Assembly (NCBI GenBank): GCA_038239195.1
Contig: JBBSEZ010000207.1
Span: forward strand, 1-16,754
DNA length: 16,754 nt
Origin: JBBSEZ01 sp038239195
GTDB taxonomy: Bacteria; Planctomycetota; Planctomycetia; Gemmatales; Gemmataceae
Reading direction: 5' to 3'
Below are positions 1 through 6,866 of this stretch, piece by piece. Under the pieces are notes generated by a model, which was not told the origin of the DNA, did no database searches, and worked only from the letters and a program-made list of their open reading frames with translations. Within the stretch, counting starts at the first letter, position 1. Every line of letters begins with the position of its first letter. The position numbers and the translations under genes are program-made.

Positions 1-15
1 AGTCCTGCCGCTCGC
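1..15. repeat. Arm of the dispersed nested inverted repeat seen at 14247-14336
   Basis: The first 15 bases, AGTCCTGCCGCTCGC, are identical to bases 14323-14337, which include the right outer arm of the nested inverted repeat lying behind the MaoC-like gene. A related stretch (GTCCTGCCG) follows at 21-29. The rest of any second copy would lie outside the window. The remaining bases up to 103 show no gene: one frame is open across them, but it continues antisense through the gene at 104-1591 and resembles nothing recognised. Confidence 0.45.
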
Positions 16-103
16 CTTACGTCCTGCCGTTTGAGCCCGACCAGGAGGCCAGCCTCAAGAGCCTGCTCGCGGGCCCGTCCAGTTCCCACTCTGGCCCGTT
101 TCG

Positions 104-1591
104 TCACGGCAGCGTCACCTCCTCGCCGCCGGCCCGCGTGAACAGCGCGGCGAGGTTCATCTTGTCCACGTCCTTGCCCAGGAAATGCACCGACCCGTCG
201 GCCGTGCCTACCATGAACTTTCCGCCGTGCCGCGTCGAAAGCCCCTTCGCCGGCGCCTTTGGGTCGTGGTTCAGGTCGTCTGGCCTCGTCCACGCGACGG
301 CGTGCTCGTCGGCGCCCTCGACGAGCAGGATCGTCCTCGACGTCCCGTCCGTCACTTCCGCGATGCGCACCCCGCGCCGCCCTGGAAACATCGTGCCCTC
401 TCCCCGGGGGGCGAGATAGGTCGTCTTGTGCTGGTCCGCCAACTTGGGGCTCGCAGGGCGGTAGACGGCGGGCATCTTGGCGAGGAGCTTTTTGTTGTGC
501 GCGCTGTCCCAGGGCTCGTCGAGACGAAACTCCTTGTACAGAGCGCCTTGCCCGAGGTAGGGCAGCAGGTGGACGCGCCAGCTCAGCAGCGGGCGGCCCT
601 TGGCGTCGTGGCTGGCCGCGGCGGGGAAGCGACCGTGCCGCTCCTCGTAGCGGTGCGTCGCGACGAGGATGGCGGAGAGGTCGGCCGACGAGCGCTGCTG
701 GTCGAGCGCCTCCAGGGCGCGCTCCAGTTGCGGGCGCAGGGCCGGCGCCAGCAATTTTTCGTCCAGAACTAGCACCACGCGGTCGCCTTCGACTTTCGGG
801 GCCCACAGCAGGAGCAATTTGTCGAGGCCCGGCAGCGCCGTGGCCGCTTCCTTGCTTTTCGCCAGCGCCTTCGCGCCCCGGCCGAGCGCGTCGTGGATCG
901 CCCTGGCCGAGGCGTTGTCGGCCGCCTGAACGGTCAGGCGCACGCTCAGCCGCGGCTCGACGCGGACGGCGGCCCAGCGCAGCCCGCGCGCCAGCGGGCG
1001 CGTCGGCCCGCCGCCGAGCTCCTCGGGCAGGTTGGGCATCACCTCCTCGACGATGCGCGCCGTGTCGAGCGTCGGCGCCAGGGCCAAACGAGCCGGCCCC
1101 GCGCCGGCCAGCGCGGCCGCCAGTTCGGGGCGCCGCACCGGCTCGAGCGCTCGCAACCGCTTGCGCGTCTCGGCGCTGCCGCCGACCAGGGCGCCGCGGA
1201 TCGTCTCGTGTTCCACGCCGGCAAGCCAGGGCAGGGAGCGCAGCACAGCGCCCACGGCCTTGGCGTCGGTGTCCTTGCCGAGTGGGACGACGAGGAACGG
1301 CGGATCGTCGTCGGCCAGGCTGGCGACGACGAACAGGTCGGTCGCCCGCGCCGCCGCCAGCCGCCGGAGGCGCGGGGCCAGCTCCTTCTTCAGGCCGGCG
1401 AGCCCGAGTCGGGCCAGGGCGGCGTCGCGCGCGGCGTCCGCGCGCGCGAGGGCCGTCAGGTCGAGATGGAGGATCGCCACCGTGCGGCCCTCGACGAACG
1501 GCGCCACGGCGCGGGCGCGCGCCTCGCCGGATTTGTCCAGGGGGGCGTCGGCCAGGGCGGCCAGCAGCAGGAGGCCGGCGAACGGGGTCAT
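104..1591 (-). CDS. Secreted protein with C-terminal SBP_bac_10/DUF1559-like domain (495 aa)
   Basis: The C-terminal third (about residues 300-470) matches the planctomycete SBP_bac_10/DUF1559 type. It has HGRFPAAASHDAKGRPLLSW near 319-338, a following LLPYLGQ, then LDEPWDS, then TDGTSRTILLVEG, and H455-x9-DG466 (the H-x9-DG motif). Usual members begin with a type-II-pilin-like methylation helix. This one instead has a short hydrophobic leader (FAGLLLLAALADA) and about 280 residues of unassigned sequence. The leader lacks basic residues, so export is likely but not certain. The ATG at 1591 is chosen because AGAGGAG lies 8 bases upstream, and the start overlaps the previous gene's stop in an ATGA. 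The same frame stays open far upstream, but that part is antisense-like noise. It is last in the sigma-factor operon and is probably translationally coupled. No enzymatic function is assigned. Confidence 0.85.
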   Translation of the reverse strand: MTPFAGLLLLAALADAPLDKSGEARARAVAPFVEGRTVAILHLDLTALARADAARDAALARLGLAGLKKELAPRLRRLAAARATDLFVVASLADDDPPFLVVPLGKDTDAKAVGAVLRSLPWLAGVEHETIRGALVGGSAETRKRLRALEPVRRPELAAALAGAGPARLALAPTLDTARIVEEVMPNLPEELGGGPTRPLARGLRWAAVRVEPRLSVRLTVQAADNASARAIHDALGRGAKALAKSKEAATALPGLDKLLLLWAPKVEGDRVVLVLDEKLLAPALRPQLERALEALDQQRSSADLSAILVATHRYEERHGRFPAAASHDAKGRPLLSWRVHLLPYLGQGALYKEFRLDEPWDSAHNKKLLAKMPAVYRPASPKLADQHKTTYLAPRGEGTMFPGRRGVRIAEVTDGTSRTILLVEGADEHAVAWTRPDDLNHDPKAPAKGLSTRHGGKFMVGTADGSVHFLGKDVDKMNLAALFTRAGGEEVTLP

Positions 1592-3069
1592 GGCTTTTTC
1601 TCCTCTTTCTTGTCCGCGAGCTCGTAGCGCCTGCCCACGTGGGCCGGCATGCCGGGTGAGGCGGGGACGGCCAGCACGCCCTTGCCGGCCTCGGCCCGGT
1701 AGAAGGCGTCGAGGCCTTTCCCGGTGACGGGGTCGCTCGGCAGGGGCACCTCGGTAATGTCGGCCCACTTGCCCGGCGCCTTGCCGCCGTTCGCCGCGGC
1801 GTGCGCCCGCAGGGCCTCGGCGCCGCGCATCCCGGCGATCTGGCGCTCGAGCCGCACCTGGGCGGCGTAGACGCGCGTGATGGCGGGCACCAGCATCGCC
1901 ACGATCGGGTTGCCGTCGGTCTTGGCCTGGGCGCGCACCTGCTTCTCGAGCTTCTCCATCTGCGACAGCCCCTGCCAGGCGGGCACGCTCAGCCACTTCA
2001 TCGCGTCGTCGCTCACGCGGTCGTAGCGGTCGAGGAAGTAGAGGACGACCACCTGCACCGAGGGCATCGCCTCGAGCTCCTTGGCGGTCCTGCCCTGCTT
2101 CAGAAAGTAGCGCTTGGCGTCGGGGTAGGTCTTGACGACGAGCGCGGTGATGCCGAGCTTGCCCAGCCACGGGCTGGGGGGAACGTCTCCCTCGCGCACC
2201 AGGCCGGCGGAGCCGTGGAAGGCCTTCAACATGCTCTCGGCGAGCGCCTGGGCCTCGCGGGCGCCAAGCGTTTTCTTCTTCATCTCGCGCAACTGGGGGA
2301 AGGAGCGATAGAGGGTGTTGAGCTCGGACTGGATGGCGTGGCGGACGCTGACGAGGGGGCGCGGCAGGTCGGTCAGGGCCCAGTAGAGGTTGGGCGAGCC
2401 GGGGACCTGGGCCCACTCCTCGACGCGGGCGAGCATGATCGAGCTGACGGCGAGGGCGACCAGGTCCTGAATGAGCAGGTCGCTGCCGCCGAGGTGGCGG
2501 GCCAGCGCGAAGCCGGTTTGCAGGGTGTGGGCGGCGTCCTCGTAACGGCGCTCGGCCAGCTCGAGCCGGCTGCGGATGGTAAGCAGCGAGGCGATCAGCC
2601 GCATGGCCTGCACCTCGTCGAGGGGCAGGCCCTCCTGGATGTGCTGGTAGAGGAACGGCTCGCGTTCCCAGTCGCAGCGCGTCCGCCGCGCCGCCTTGTC
2701 GGCGATGCGCAGCGCGGCCCGATAGTGGTCGAGGAAGGCTCGCACCTGCTTGCGCGGCAGGTCGTCGAGCTTGACCTCGGCGGCGTTGCCCCACGCATGT
2801 TCCTTGTCGGACGTCTTGTGTGGGCTGTTGCGCGCCGCCTGGCCGGCGCGCACCCAGAGCGGGGCCGCGTTGCCGGGCACCAGGTCGAGAGGGCCCGGAA
2901 GGAGTTGGTAGCGGAGGGCGCGCGGCGCCTTGCCGGCCGCCTGGGGCGCCAGCTTGAGGAGCGGGACGGGGAGCGGCTTGACCTCAACAGGAGGCTGGCC
3001 CGGGCCCGGCCCGGCGGCCAGGGCCAGGACGGCGGCGACGAGGCCGCCGGAGAGAAGCGCGAAGCGCAT
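1588..3069 (-). CDS. Secreted helical protein of unknown function (493 aa)
   Basis: It starts with a convincing Sec signal peptide: MRF, then a hydrophobic run LLSGGLVAAVLALAAG, then a Pro/Gly-rich mature start near residue 21. The mature protein is mostly helical and charged. Residues about 150-220 contain paired helices (RLELAERRYEDAAHTLQTGF) that resemble a degenerate TPR, but no clear repeat array can be counted. No catalytic motif or membrane span after the signal was found. The start at 3069 is backed by GGAGAG 7 bases upstream. It begins 34 bases after the anti-sigma-like gene and its stop overlaps the next ATG by 4 bases, so all four genes here are likely one transcript. It resembles conserved planctomycete secreted hypotheticals, but I cannot name a family. 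Confidence 0.82.
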   Translation of the reverse strand: MRFALLSGGLVAAVLALAAGPGPGQPPVEVKPLPVPLLKLAPQAAGKAPRALRYQLLPGPLDLVPGNAAPLWVRAGQAARNSPHKTSDKEHAWGNAAEVKLDDLPRKQVRAFLDHYRAALRIADKAARRTRCDWEREPFLYQHIQEGLPLDEVQAMRLIASLLTIRSRLELAERRYEDAAHTLQTGFALARHLGGSDLLIQDLVALAVSSIMLARVEEWAQVPGSPNLYWALTDLPRPLVSVRHAIQSELNTLYRSFPQLREMKKKTLGAREAQALAESMLKAFHGSAGLVREGDVPPSPWLGKLGITALVVKTYPDAKRYFLKQGRTAKELEAMPSVQVVVLYFLDRYDRVSDDAMKWLSVPAWQGLSQMEKLEKQVRAQAKTDGNPIVAMLVPAITRVYAAQVRLERQIAGMRGAEALRAHAAANGGKAPGKWADITEVPLPSDPVTGKGLDAFYRAEAGKGVLAVPASPGMPAHVGRRYELADKKEEKKP

Positions 3070-3103
3070 GACGAAAACTCTCCAGAAGAGGACGAGGAAG
3101 GAG

Positions 3104-3571
3104 TCAGAACGGTTGGGCGAGCGATTCGACCGTCAGGGGCCGGCCCGGCAAGGGCCGCTCCGGGGGCGGCATGCCGACGCCGTCGAGCCCCCAGCGCAGC
3201 AACTGGTCCTCCATCTGCCGGTAGCGCCCCGGCCCCAAGGTCGGAGACGATTCCAGGGGCGCGGGCGCGGTCTCGGGCTGGGGAGGCGCAGGCTCCGGGG
3301 GGGCGGGGGCTCGCGCCTCGCGCACCACGGTGACGTGGACGACGCGCTCGACGGTGTGCGTGGCGGGGGGGCGAAACAACAGCGCCCCGCCCAGGCCCAG
3401 GGCCGTCACCGAGGCGAGGGCCGTGGCCAGGGCCCAGGGCCAGCGGCGCGGGCGGGGGGCTGACGAGCGCCCGGCGCGGAAGAGCAACTCGTCGCGGTCG
3501 AGGGCGGCGGGGGCGGGGGCCAGGGCGCGGAGAGCGTCGGCCAGGGCGCTCAGTTCGGGGCCTTCGGACAT
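3104..3571 (-). CDS. One-span membrane protein, likely zinc-less anti-sigma factor (155 aa)
   Basis: About 43 residues with a run of basic residues (RPRR) come first. They are followed by a single membrane span (WPWALATALASVTALGLGGA, about 44-66), a Pro/Ala-rich linker (about 88-115) and a short C-terminal tail with RYRQMEDQLLRWGLDG. This predicts N-in/C-out topology, as in membrane anti-sigma factors. The HxxxCxxC zinc motif of the common anti-sigma domain is absent. The N-terminal pattern LADALRALAP...LDRDELLFRAGR could be the sigma-binding part. The ATG at 3571 overlaps the end of the sigma gene by 22 bases, which is typical of sigma/anti-sigma pairs and implies coupled translation. A weak GAAAGG lies upstream. 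The role is inferred from position and topology, not from a recognised anti-sigma domain. Confidence 0.78.
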   Translation of the reverse strand: MSEGPELSALADALRALAPAPAALDRDELLFRAGRSSAPRPRRWPWALATALASVTALGLGGALLFRPPATHTVERVVHVTVVREARAPAPPEPAPPQPETAPAPLESSPTLGPGRYRQMEDQLLRWGLDGVGMPPPERPLPGRPLTVESLAQPF

Positions 3572-4047
3572 GGCACGTGCAACCTTTCGCGCAGGGCGGA
3601 CAGCCCCGCCAGGCAGCGGCGGTGGGCCGTGCTGGCCGACGCGCCGGTCAGTTCGCCGATCTGCTCGAACGTCAGCCCGCCCCAGAGGTGAGCGACGATG
3701 ACCTCGCGCTGCTCGTCGGGCAGCCCCTGGAGCGAGCGCGCGACGGCCTCGTGGTCGAGGGCGGCGCCCTCGGCCGGGGCGAACCACGCCGGCGCTCGCA
3801 CGGCGGCGACCGTCTCGTGGCGGCGCCGGCGCCTGTCAGCACGGGCGGCGCTGAGGGCGCTGTTGCGCACGACGCGGTAGAGCCAGGCGACGGGACTGGC
3901 GGGCGCCGGGCGCTGGGCGGCGAGCTTGACGAACGCCTCTTGCACGACGTCTTCGGGCGCGGCGCACCACGAGCGGGCGTAGAGCACCAGCGCCGCCGCA
4001 TGGTCGTCCACCAGTCGGGCCAGGGGGCTCGCGTCCATCGCCTTCAT
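3550..4047 (-). CDS. ECF-type RNA polymerase sigma factor (165 aa)
   Basis: It directs RNA polymerase to a dedicated promoter set. Region 2 is visible at about residues 8-75 (LVDDHAAALVLYARSW, then EDVVQEAFVKLA, then SPVAWLYRVVRNSALSAAR). Region 4 is at about 103-156 (LQGLPDEQREVIVAHLWGGL, then FEQIGELTGASASTAHRRCL, the helix-turn-helix). Length is normal for a minimal ECF factor and no C-terminal extension is present. The next gene in the same direction overlaps it by 22 bases and encodes a one-span membrane protein, so control by a cognate membrane anti-sigma factor is likely. The ATG at 4047 is used; an in-frame ATG at 4038 would lose only three residues. The ribosome-binding site is weak for both. 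Confidence 0.93.
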   Translation of the reverse strand: MKAMDASPLARLVDDHAAALVLYARSWCAAPEDVVQEAFVKLAAQRPAPASPVAWLYRVVRNSALSAARADRRRRRHETVAAVRAPAWFAPAEGAALDHEAVARSLQGLPDEQREVIVAHLWGGLTFEQIGELTGASASTAHRRCLAGLSALRERLHVPCPKAPN

Positions 4048-4077
4048 GACGCCGCTCGCGCTCGCTCATCCCAGGAA

Positions 4078-4107
4078 AAAATACGATTGGCGAAACCGTT
4101 CGAGGAA
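4078..4107 (-). promoter_or_regulatory. Possible promoter of the sigma-factor operon
   Basis: On the minus strand, TTCCTC (4102-4107) and TATTTT (4078-4083) are 18 bases apart, in the only AT-rich block of the 222-base gap between the sigma gene and pxpB. A GAAC at 4098-4101 hints at an ECF-type -35, but the distance to CGTATT is too short for the usual ECF spacing. Base composition is the main support. Confidence 0.25.
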
Positions 4108-4197
4108 GGGGCATCGTTTTCCGGGCCCGCTCGGGCTGTCAAGGATAAAGCGGCGCCGCACAATGGAAGGGACGAGGCAAGTCGCTCAGCAGGGAAT

Positions 4198-4248
4198 CGC
4201 CAAGCCGCAAGCGGCGAACCTCCCGGGCCCGTCGCTTGCGGCTTGGCG
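4198..4248. repeat. Perfect 16-bp inverted repeat (hairpin) in the pxpB leader
   Basis: CGCCAAGCCGCAAGCG (4198-4213) and CGCTTGCGGCTTGGCG (4233-4248) are exact reverse complements around a 19-base loop that holds CCCGGG. The right arm ends 8 bases before the pxpB Shine-Dalgarno. No U-tract follows, so an intrinsic terminator is unlikely. It could be a leader-RNA structure, an operator, or one copy of a dispersed palindrome. Confidence 0.75.
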
Positions 4249-4256
4249 TTCCTCGC

Positions 4257-4262
4257 AGGAGG
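4257..4262 (+). promoter_or_regulatory. pxpB: Ribosome binding site deciding the GTG start of pxpB
   Basis: AGGAGG sits 7 bases before the GTG at 4270. It fixes the start there, although the same frame is open for several hundred bases upstream across the hairpin and the sigma gene. Confidence 0.8.
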
Positions 4263-4269
4263 GCCCGAC

Positions 4270-4959
4270 GTGCGCACCTTGCAACCGCTGGGCGACCAGG
4301 CCGTCCTGGCGACCTTCGCCGACGAGGCCACCGCCCTCGCCTGGGCCGAGGCGGTGCGCCGGCTGGGCGCCCCCTGGCTGCTCGACGTGGTGCAAGCTTA
4401 CACCACCGTCGCCGTCTACTTTGACCCCGACCGCACCACCTTCGCCCTCGCTCGCGCCGCGCTGGAGGCCGTGGGCGCTCAGGCGCACGCCGTCGCGCTC
4501 GGCCAGCGCCATGAGGTGCCGTGCTGCTACGAGCTCCAGCTCGACCTGGCGCGCGTGGCGGAGCACGTGGGATTGAGCGCCGACGAGGTCATCAGGCAGC
4601 ACGGGGCCACCGAATACACGGTCTACGCGATCGGCTTCTGCCCCGGCTTCCCCTACCTGGGCTATCTGCCGGATTCGCTCTGTGGCGTCCCGCGCCTCCC
4701 CTCGCCACGCACGCGCGTCGAGGCGGGGAGCGTGGGGCTGACGGGCCGGCAGACGGGCATCTACACGGAGGTGAGGCCGGGCGGCTGGAACCTCATCGGG
4801 CGGACGCCATTGCAGCTAGTGGACGTTGCCGACGGCTACTTCCCGCTGCGCACGGGCGACCGGGTGCGCTTCGTGCGCATCGATGACGCGGAGTTCCGCC
4901 AGCTACTGGGGCAGCGGCTCGATTCGCCTCCCCCGCCCGGGAGCGAAATGGTATCGTGA
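4270..4959 (+). CDS. pxpB: 5-oxoprolinase subunit B-like (PxpB/KipI family, 229 aa)
   Basis: PxpB belongs to the KipI/allophanate hydrolase subunit 1 family and normally works with PxpC and PxpA in ATP-dependent opening of 5-oxoproline to glutamate. The family signatures are clear: LGDQAVLATF at 7-16, YTVYAIGFCPGFPYLGYLP at 116-134, PRLPSPRTRVEAGSVGLTG at 141-159, and GGWNLIGRTP at 171-180. Length (229) fits the E. coli protein, which is roughly 220. The GTG start has a near-ideal AGGAGG. Unusually, neither pxpC nor pxpA follows; the next gene, 27 bases on, is a Uma2-type nuclease. It may therefore act with partners elsewhere or have a KipI-like regulatory role. The family call is firm and the exact role less so. 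Confidence 0.88.
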   Translation: MRTLQPLGDQAVLATFADEATALAWAEAVRRLGAPWLLDVVQAYTTVAVYFDPDRTTFALARAALEAVGAQAHAVALGQRHEVPCCYELQLDLARVAEHVGLSADEVIRQHGATEYTVYAIGFCPGFPYLGYLPDSLCGVPRLPSPRTRVEAGSVGLTGRQTGIYTEVRPGGWNLIGRTPLQLVDVADGYFPLRTGDRVRFVRIDDAEFRQLLGQRLDSPPPPGSEMVS

Positions 4960-4986
4960 GCCGGTGGTCACAAGGAGGGCGCTGGC

Positions 4987-5649
4987 ATGGTCCCCATCGA
5001 CGTCGAAGAAGAGGTCCGCATCCCCGGCAACGTCGCGAACGTGGAAGCGTTCCGCCGCTGGGCCGTCTCCGACGACTTCCCCGAGCGCGGTCGGTTCGCA
5101 TTTCTCCGAGACGCCGTGTGGGTGGACCTGAGCATGGAGCAACTCTTTACCCACAACCGCGTCAAAACGCGCATCACCTCCATCCTCGACGATTTGGCCA
5201 CGGCCCACGACGTCGGCTACTTCTTTTCCGATCGCGCGCTGCTCACCCACCCCGAGGTGGGCCTGTCCACCGAGCCCGACGGATTGTTCGTTGCTTACGA
5301 TACCATCCAGAAGGGGCGCGTCCAGATCGTCGAGGGCCGCGCCGGCGGACACGTCGAACTGCTCGGCTCGCCCGACATGGTGCTCGAAGTCGTCAGCGCT
5401 CGCTCGGAGCGCAAGGACACCGAAACGCTGCGCCAACTCTACTGGGAGGCGGCCGTCCCGGAATACTGGCTCGTCGATGCCCGCGGGGCCGAGCCGCGCT
5501 TCGACTTGCTCGTCCGCAAGCCGCGCGGCTACGCCGCCGCGCGCAAACAGGGCGGCTGGGCGCGTTCGCCCGTGTTCGCGCGCTCCTTCCAGCTCAAGCG
5601 GCAGACCGACCCGCTGGGGCACCCGCAGTTCAGCCTGAGCGTGCGCTGA
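4987..5649 (+). CDS. Uma2 family (DUF820) endonuclease-like protein (220 aa)
   Basis: Uma2 proteins are PD-(D/E)xK-fold nucleases of mostly unknown target, abundant in cyanobacteria and planctomycetes. Expected active-site elements are present: EPDG (D98), VLEVVS (E134) and ERKD (K143), followed by the conserved YWEAAVPEYWLVDAR (152-166). All key residues seem intact, so it is likely a folded, potentially active enzyme. The ATG has AAGGAGG 8 bases upstream. It lies 27 bases after pxpB on the same strand and could be co-transcribed, though no functional link is known. The N-terminal 50 residues (VSDDFPERGRFAFLRDAVWV) match the usual family N-terminus. Confidence 0.88.
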   Translation: MVPIDVEEEVRIPGNVANVEAFRRWAVSDDFPERGRFAFLRDAVWVDLSMEQLFTHNRVKTRITSILDDLATAHDVGYFFSDRALLTHPEVGLSTEPDGLFVAYDTIQKGRVQIVEGRAGGHVELLGSPDMVLEVVSARSERKDTETLRQLYWEAAVPEYWLVDARGAEPRFDLLVRKPRGYAAARKQGGWARSPVFARSFQLKRQTDPLGHPQFSLSVR

Positions 5650-5785
5650 GGAACCTTCCCGCCGTTGCGCCCTTGTTACAATCCTTCCCGTTGCGTTCGC
5701 CTCCCTCGCTCTTCTATCCTCTGAAGAGGCCCGCTTCCCGGCCGACCGCGTCGGGGGCCATCTCCCCTCTCCCAGAGGACGCGCC

Positions 5786-6820
5786 ATGTCCCGCTTCACG
5801 CGCTTCGACACCCTGGCCCTGGTGGCCCTGGCGGCCGCGACCAGCCTGGCCTTCGGCTCCGCTCCGCCCGCGCCGGGGGGCGCGAAGGCAGGGGCCCCTG
5901 CCTACAAGCTCTCGGGGCCGTTCACCCACGAGAACCTGACGATCTTCCTCATCCACGGCGAGGACCAGCGCAAGGGCAAGGCGCTGCTCACCCTCGACGA
6001 GGCGCTCCAACAGAAGAAGGTCATCGTCCACGAGACGAAGAACGTCAACAACCTGGCCATCGAAAACGTCTCGAACGACGACGTCTTCATCCAGGCCGGC
6101 GACATCGTCAAGGGCGGTCAGCAGGATCGCACCATCCCCAACGACCAGATCATCCCGGCGAAGTCGGGCCGCCTGCCGCTGGCGGCCTTCTGCGTCGAGG
6201 CGGGCCGCTGGGCGCCGCGCGGGGCCGAAAAGCCGGGGCAGTTCAGCCGGGCGCAGTACCAGATCGTCGGCAACGGCCTGAAGCTGGCGGCGCGCAAGGC
6301 GAGCAACCAGGGCGAGGTCTGGAAGGGCGTCGCCAAGGCGCAGATGGACCTCGGCAAGAACCTCAAGACGGAGGTTCGCGCCGCCTCCTCGCGCACCAGC
6401 CTGCAACTGACGCTGGAGAACAAGAAGCTGGTCGAGGCGGCGGCCGCCTACACCAAGGCGCTCCAGCCCAGCCTCGACAAGCAAACCGACGTCATCGGCT
6501 TCGCGGTGGTCATCAACGGCAAGCCGCAGAGCGCCGACGTCTACGCCAGCAACGACCTGTTCCGGCGCCTCTGGCCGAAGCTGGTCCGCGCCAGCGCCGT
6601 CGAGGCGGTCACCGAGCGCAAGGACGGCAAGTTCGCGCCCGCGGGGCCCGCCGACGTGCTGGCGTTCCTGGCCGAGGTGGAGAAGGGCAAGGAGAGCGAC
6701 AAGGCCCTCGCCGGCCGGCTGCGCGAGCGGCAGAAGGAGACGGCGAAGAACATCCTCTTCGAGACGCGCGACGCCGCAGGCAAGGGCGCCATCTTGCGCC
6801 GCAGTTACCTGAGCAAGTGA
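5786..6820 (+). CDS. Secreted DUF6569-like (ARPP-1) protein (344 aa)
   Basis: The protein opens with a signal-type leader (MSRFTRF, then LALVALAAATSLAFGSAPPA) and a cleavage region near residues 24-27. The mature part carries a distinctive conserved block: SGPFTHENLTIFLI (43-56), TLDEAL (69-74), VHETKNVNNLAIENVSNDDV (81-100), IQAGDIVKGGQQDR (102-115), PAKSGRLPLAAFCVEAGRW (124-142). I match this from memory to DUF6569, also called ARPP-1, a family of unknown function. Residues 230-290 hold a second conserved stretch (DVIGFAVVINGKPQSADVYA). No catalytic triad or metal site is obvious. The start has AGAGGA 6 bases upstream. A 136-base gap separates it from the Uma2 gene, so it may have its own promoter. 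An isolated TACAAT at 5677-5682 lacks a good -35. Confidence 0.85.
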   Translation: MSRFTRFDTLALVALAAATSLAFGSAPPAPGGAKAGAPAYKLSGPFTHENLTIFLIHGEDQRKGKALLTLDEALQQKKVIVHETKNVNNLAIENVSNDDVFIQAGDIVKGGQQDRTIPNDQIIPAKSGRLPLAAFCVEAGRWAPRGAEKPGQFSRAQYQIVGNGLKLAARKASNQGEVWKGVAKAQMDLGKNLKTEVRAASSRTSLQLTLENKKLVEAAAAYTKALQPSLDKQTDVIGFAVVINGKPQSADVYASNDLFRRLWPKLVRASAVEAVTERKDGKFAPAGPADVLAFLAEVEKGKESDKALAGRLRERQKETAKNILFETRDAAGKGAILRRSYLSK

Positions 6821-6832
6821 TTGGGATCGCTC

Positions 6833-6864
6833 GGGTCGCCGTGCTCCCGCGAACCCCGCGACCC
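6833..6864. terminator. Possible terminator hairpin between convergent genes
   Basis: GGGTCGC (6833-6839) and GCGACCC (6858-6864) form a 7-bp stem with an 18-base loop. They lie in the 46-base gap between the convergent DUF6569-like and hydrolase genes. There is no U-tract on either strand, so position is the main support. Confidence 0.3.
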
Positions 6865-6866
6865 CA

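Noticed and set aside
3..419. Plus-strand frame open from the window edge to 419
   Set aside because: It lies mostly antisense to the SBP_bac_10-like gene, has no recognisable protein motif, and long open frames are expected at this GC content.
1592..2794. Upstream extension of the frame of the 104-1591 gene to nearly 900 residues
   Set aside because: The extension overlaps the well-supported secreted-protein gene in another frame on the same strand, has Arg/Pro/Ala-rich noise composition, and a strong ribosome binding site supports the ATG at 1591.
4987..5649. Uma2 gene as part of a defence or mobile system
   Set aside because: No toxin, restriction, recombinase or phage gene is nearby. 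Uma2 genes are scattered widely in planctomycetes and no system context is visible here.
5677..5682. TACAAT as a promoter -10 for the DUF6569-like gene
   Set aside because: No reasonable -35 at 16-18 bases upstream; TTGCGC at 5665-5670 is too close.
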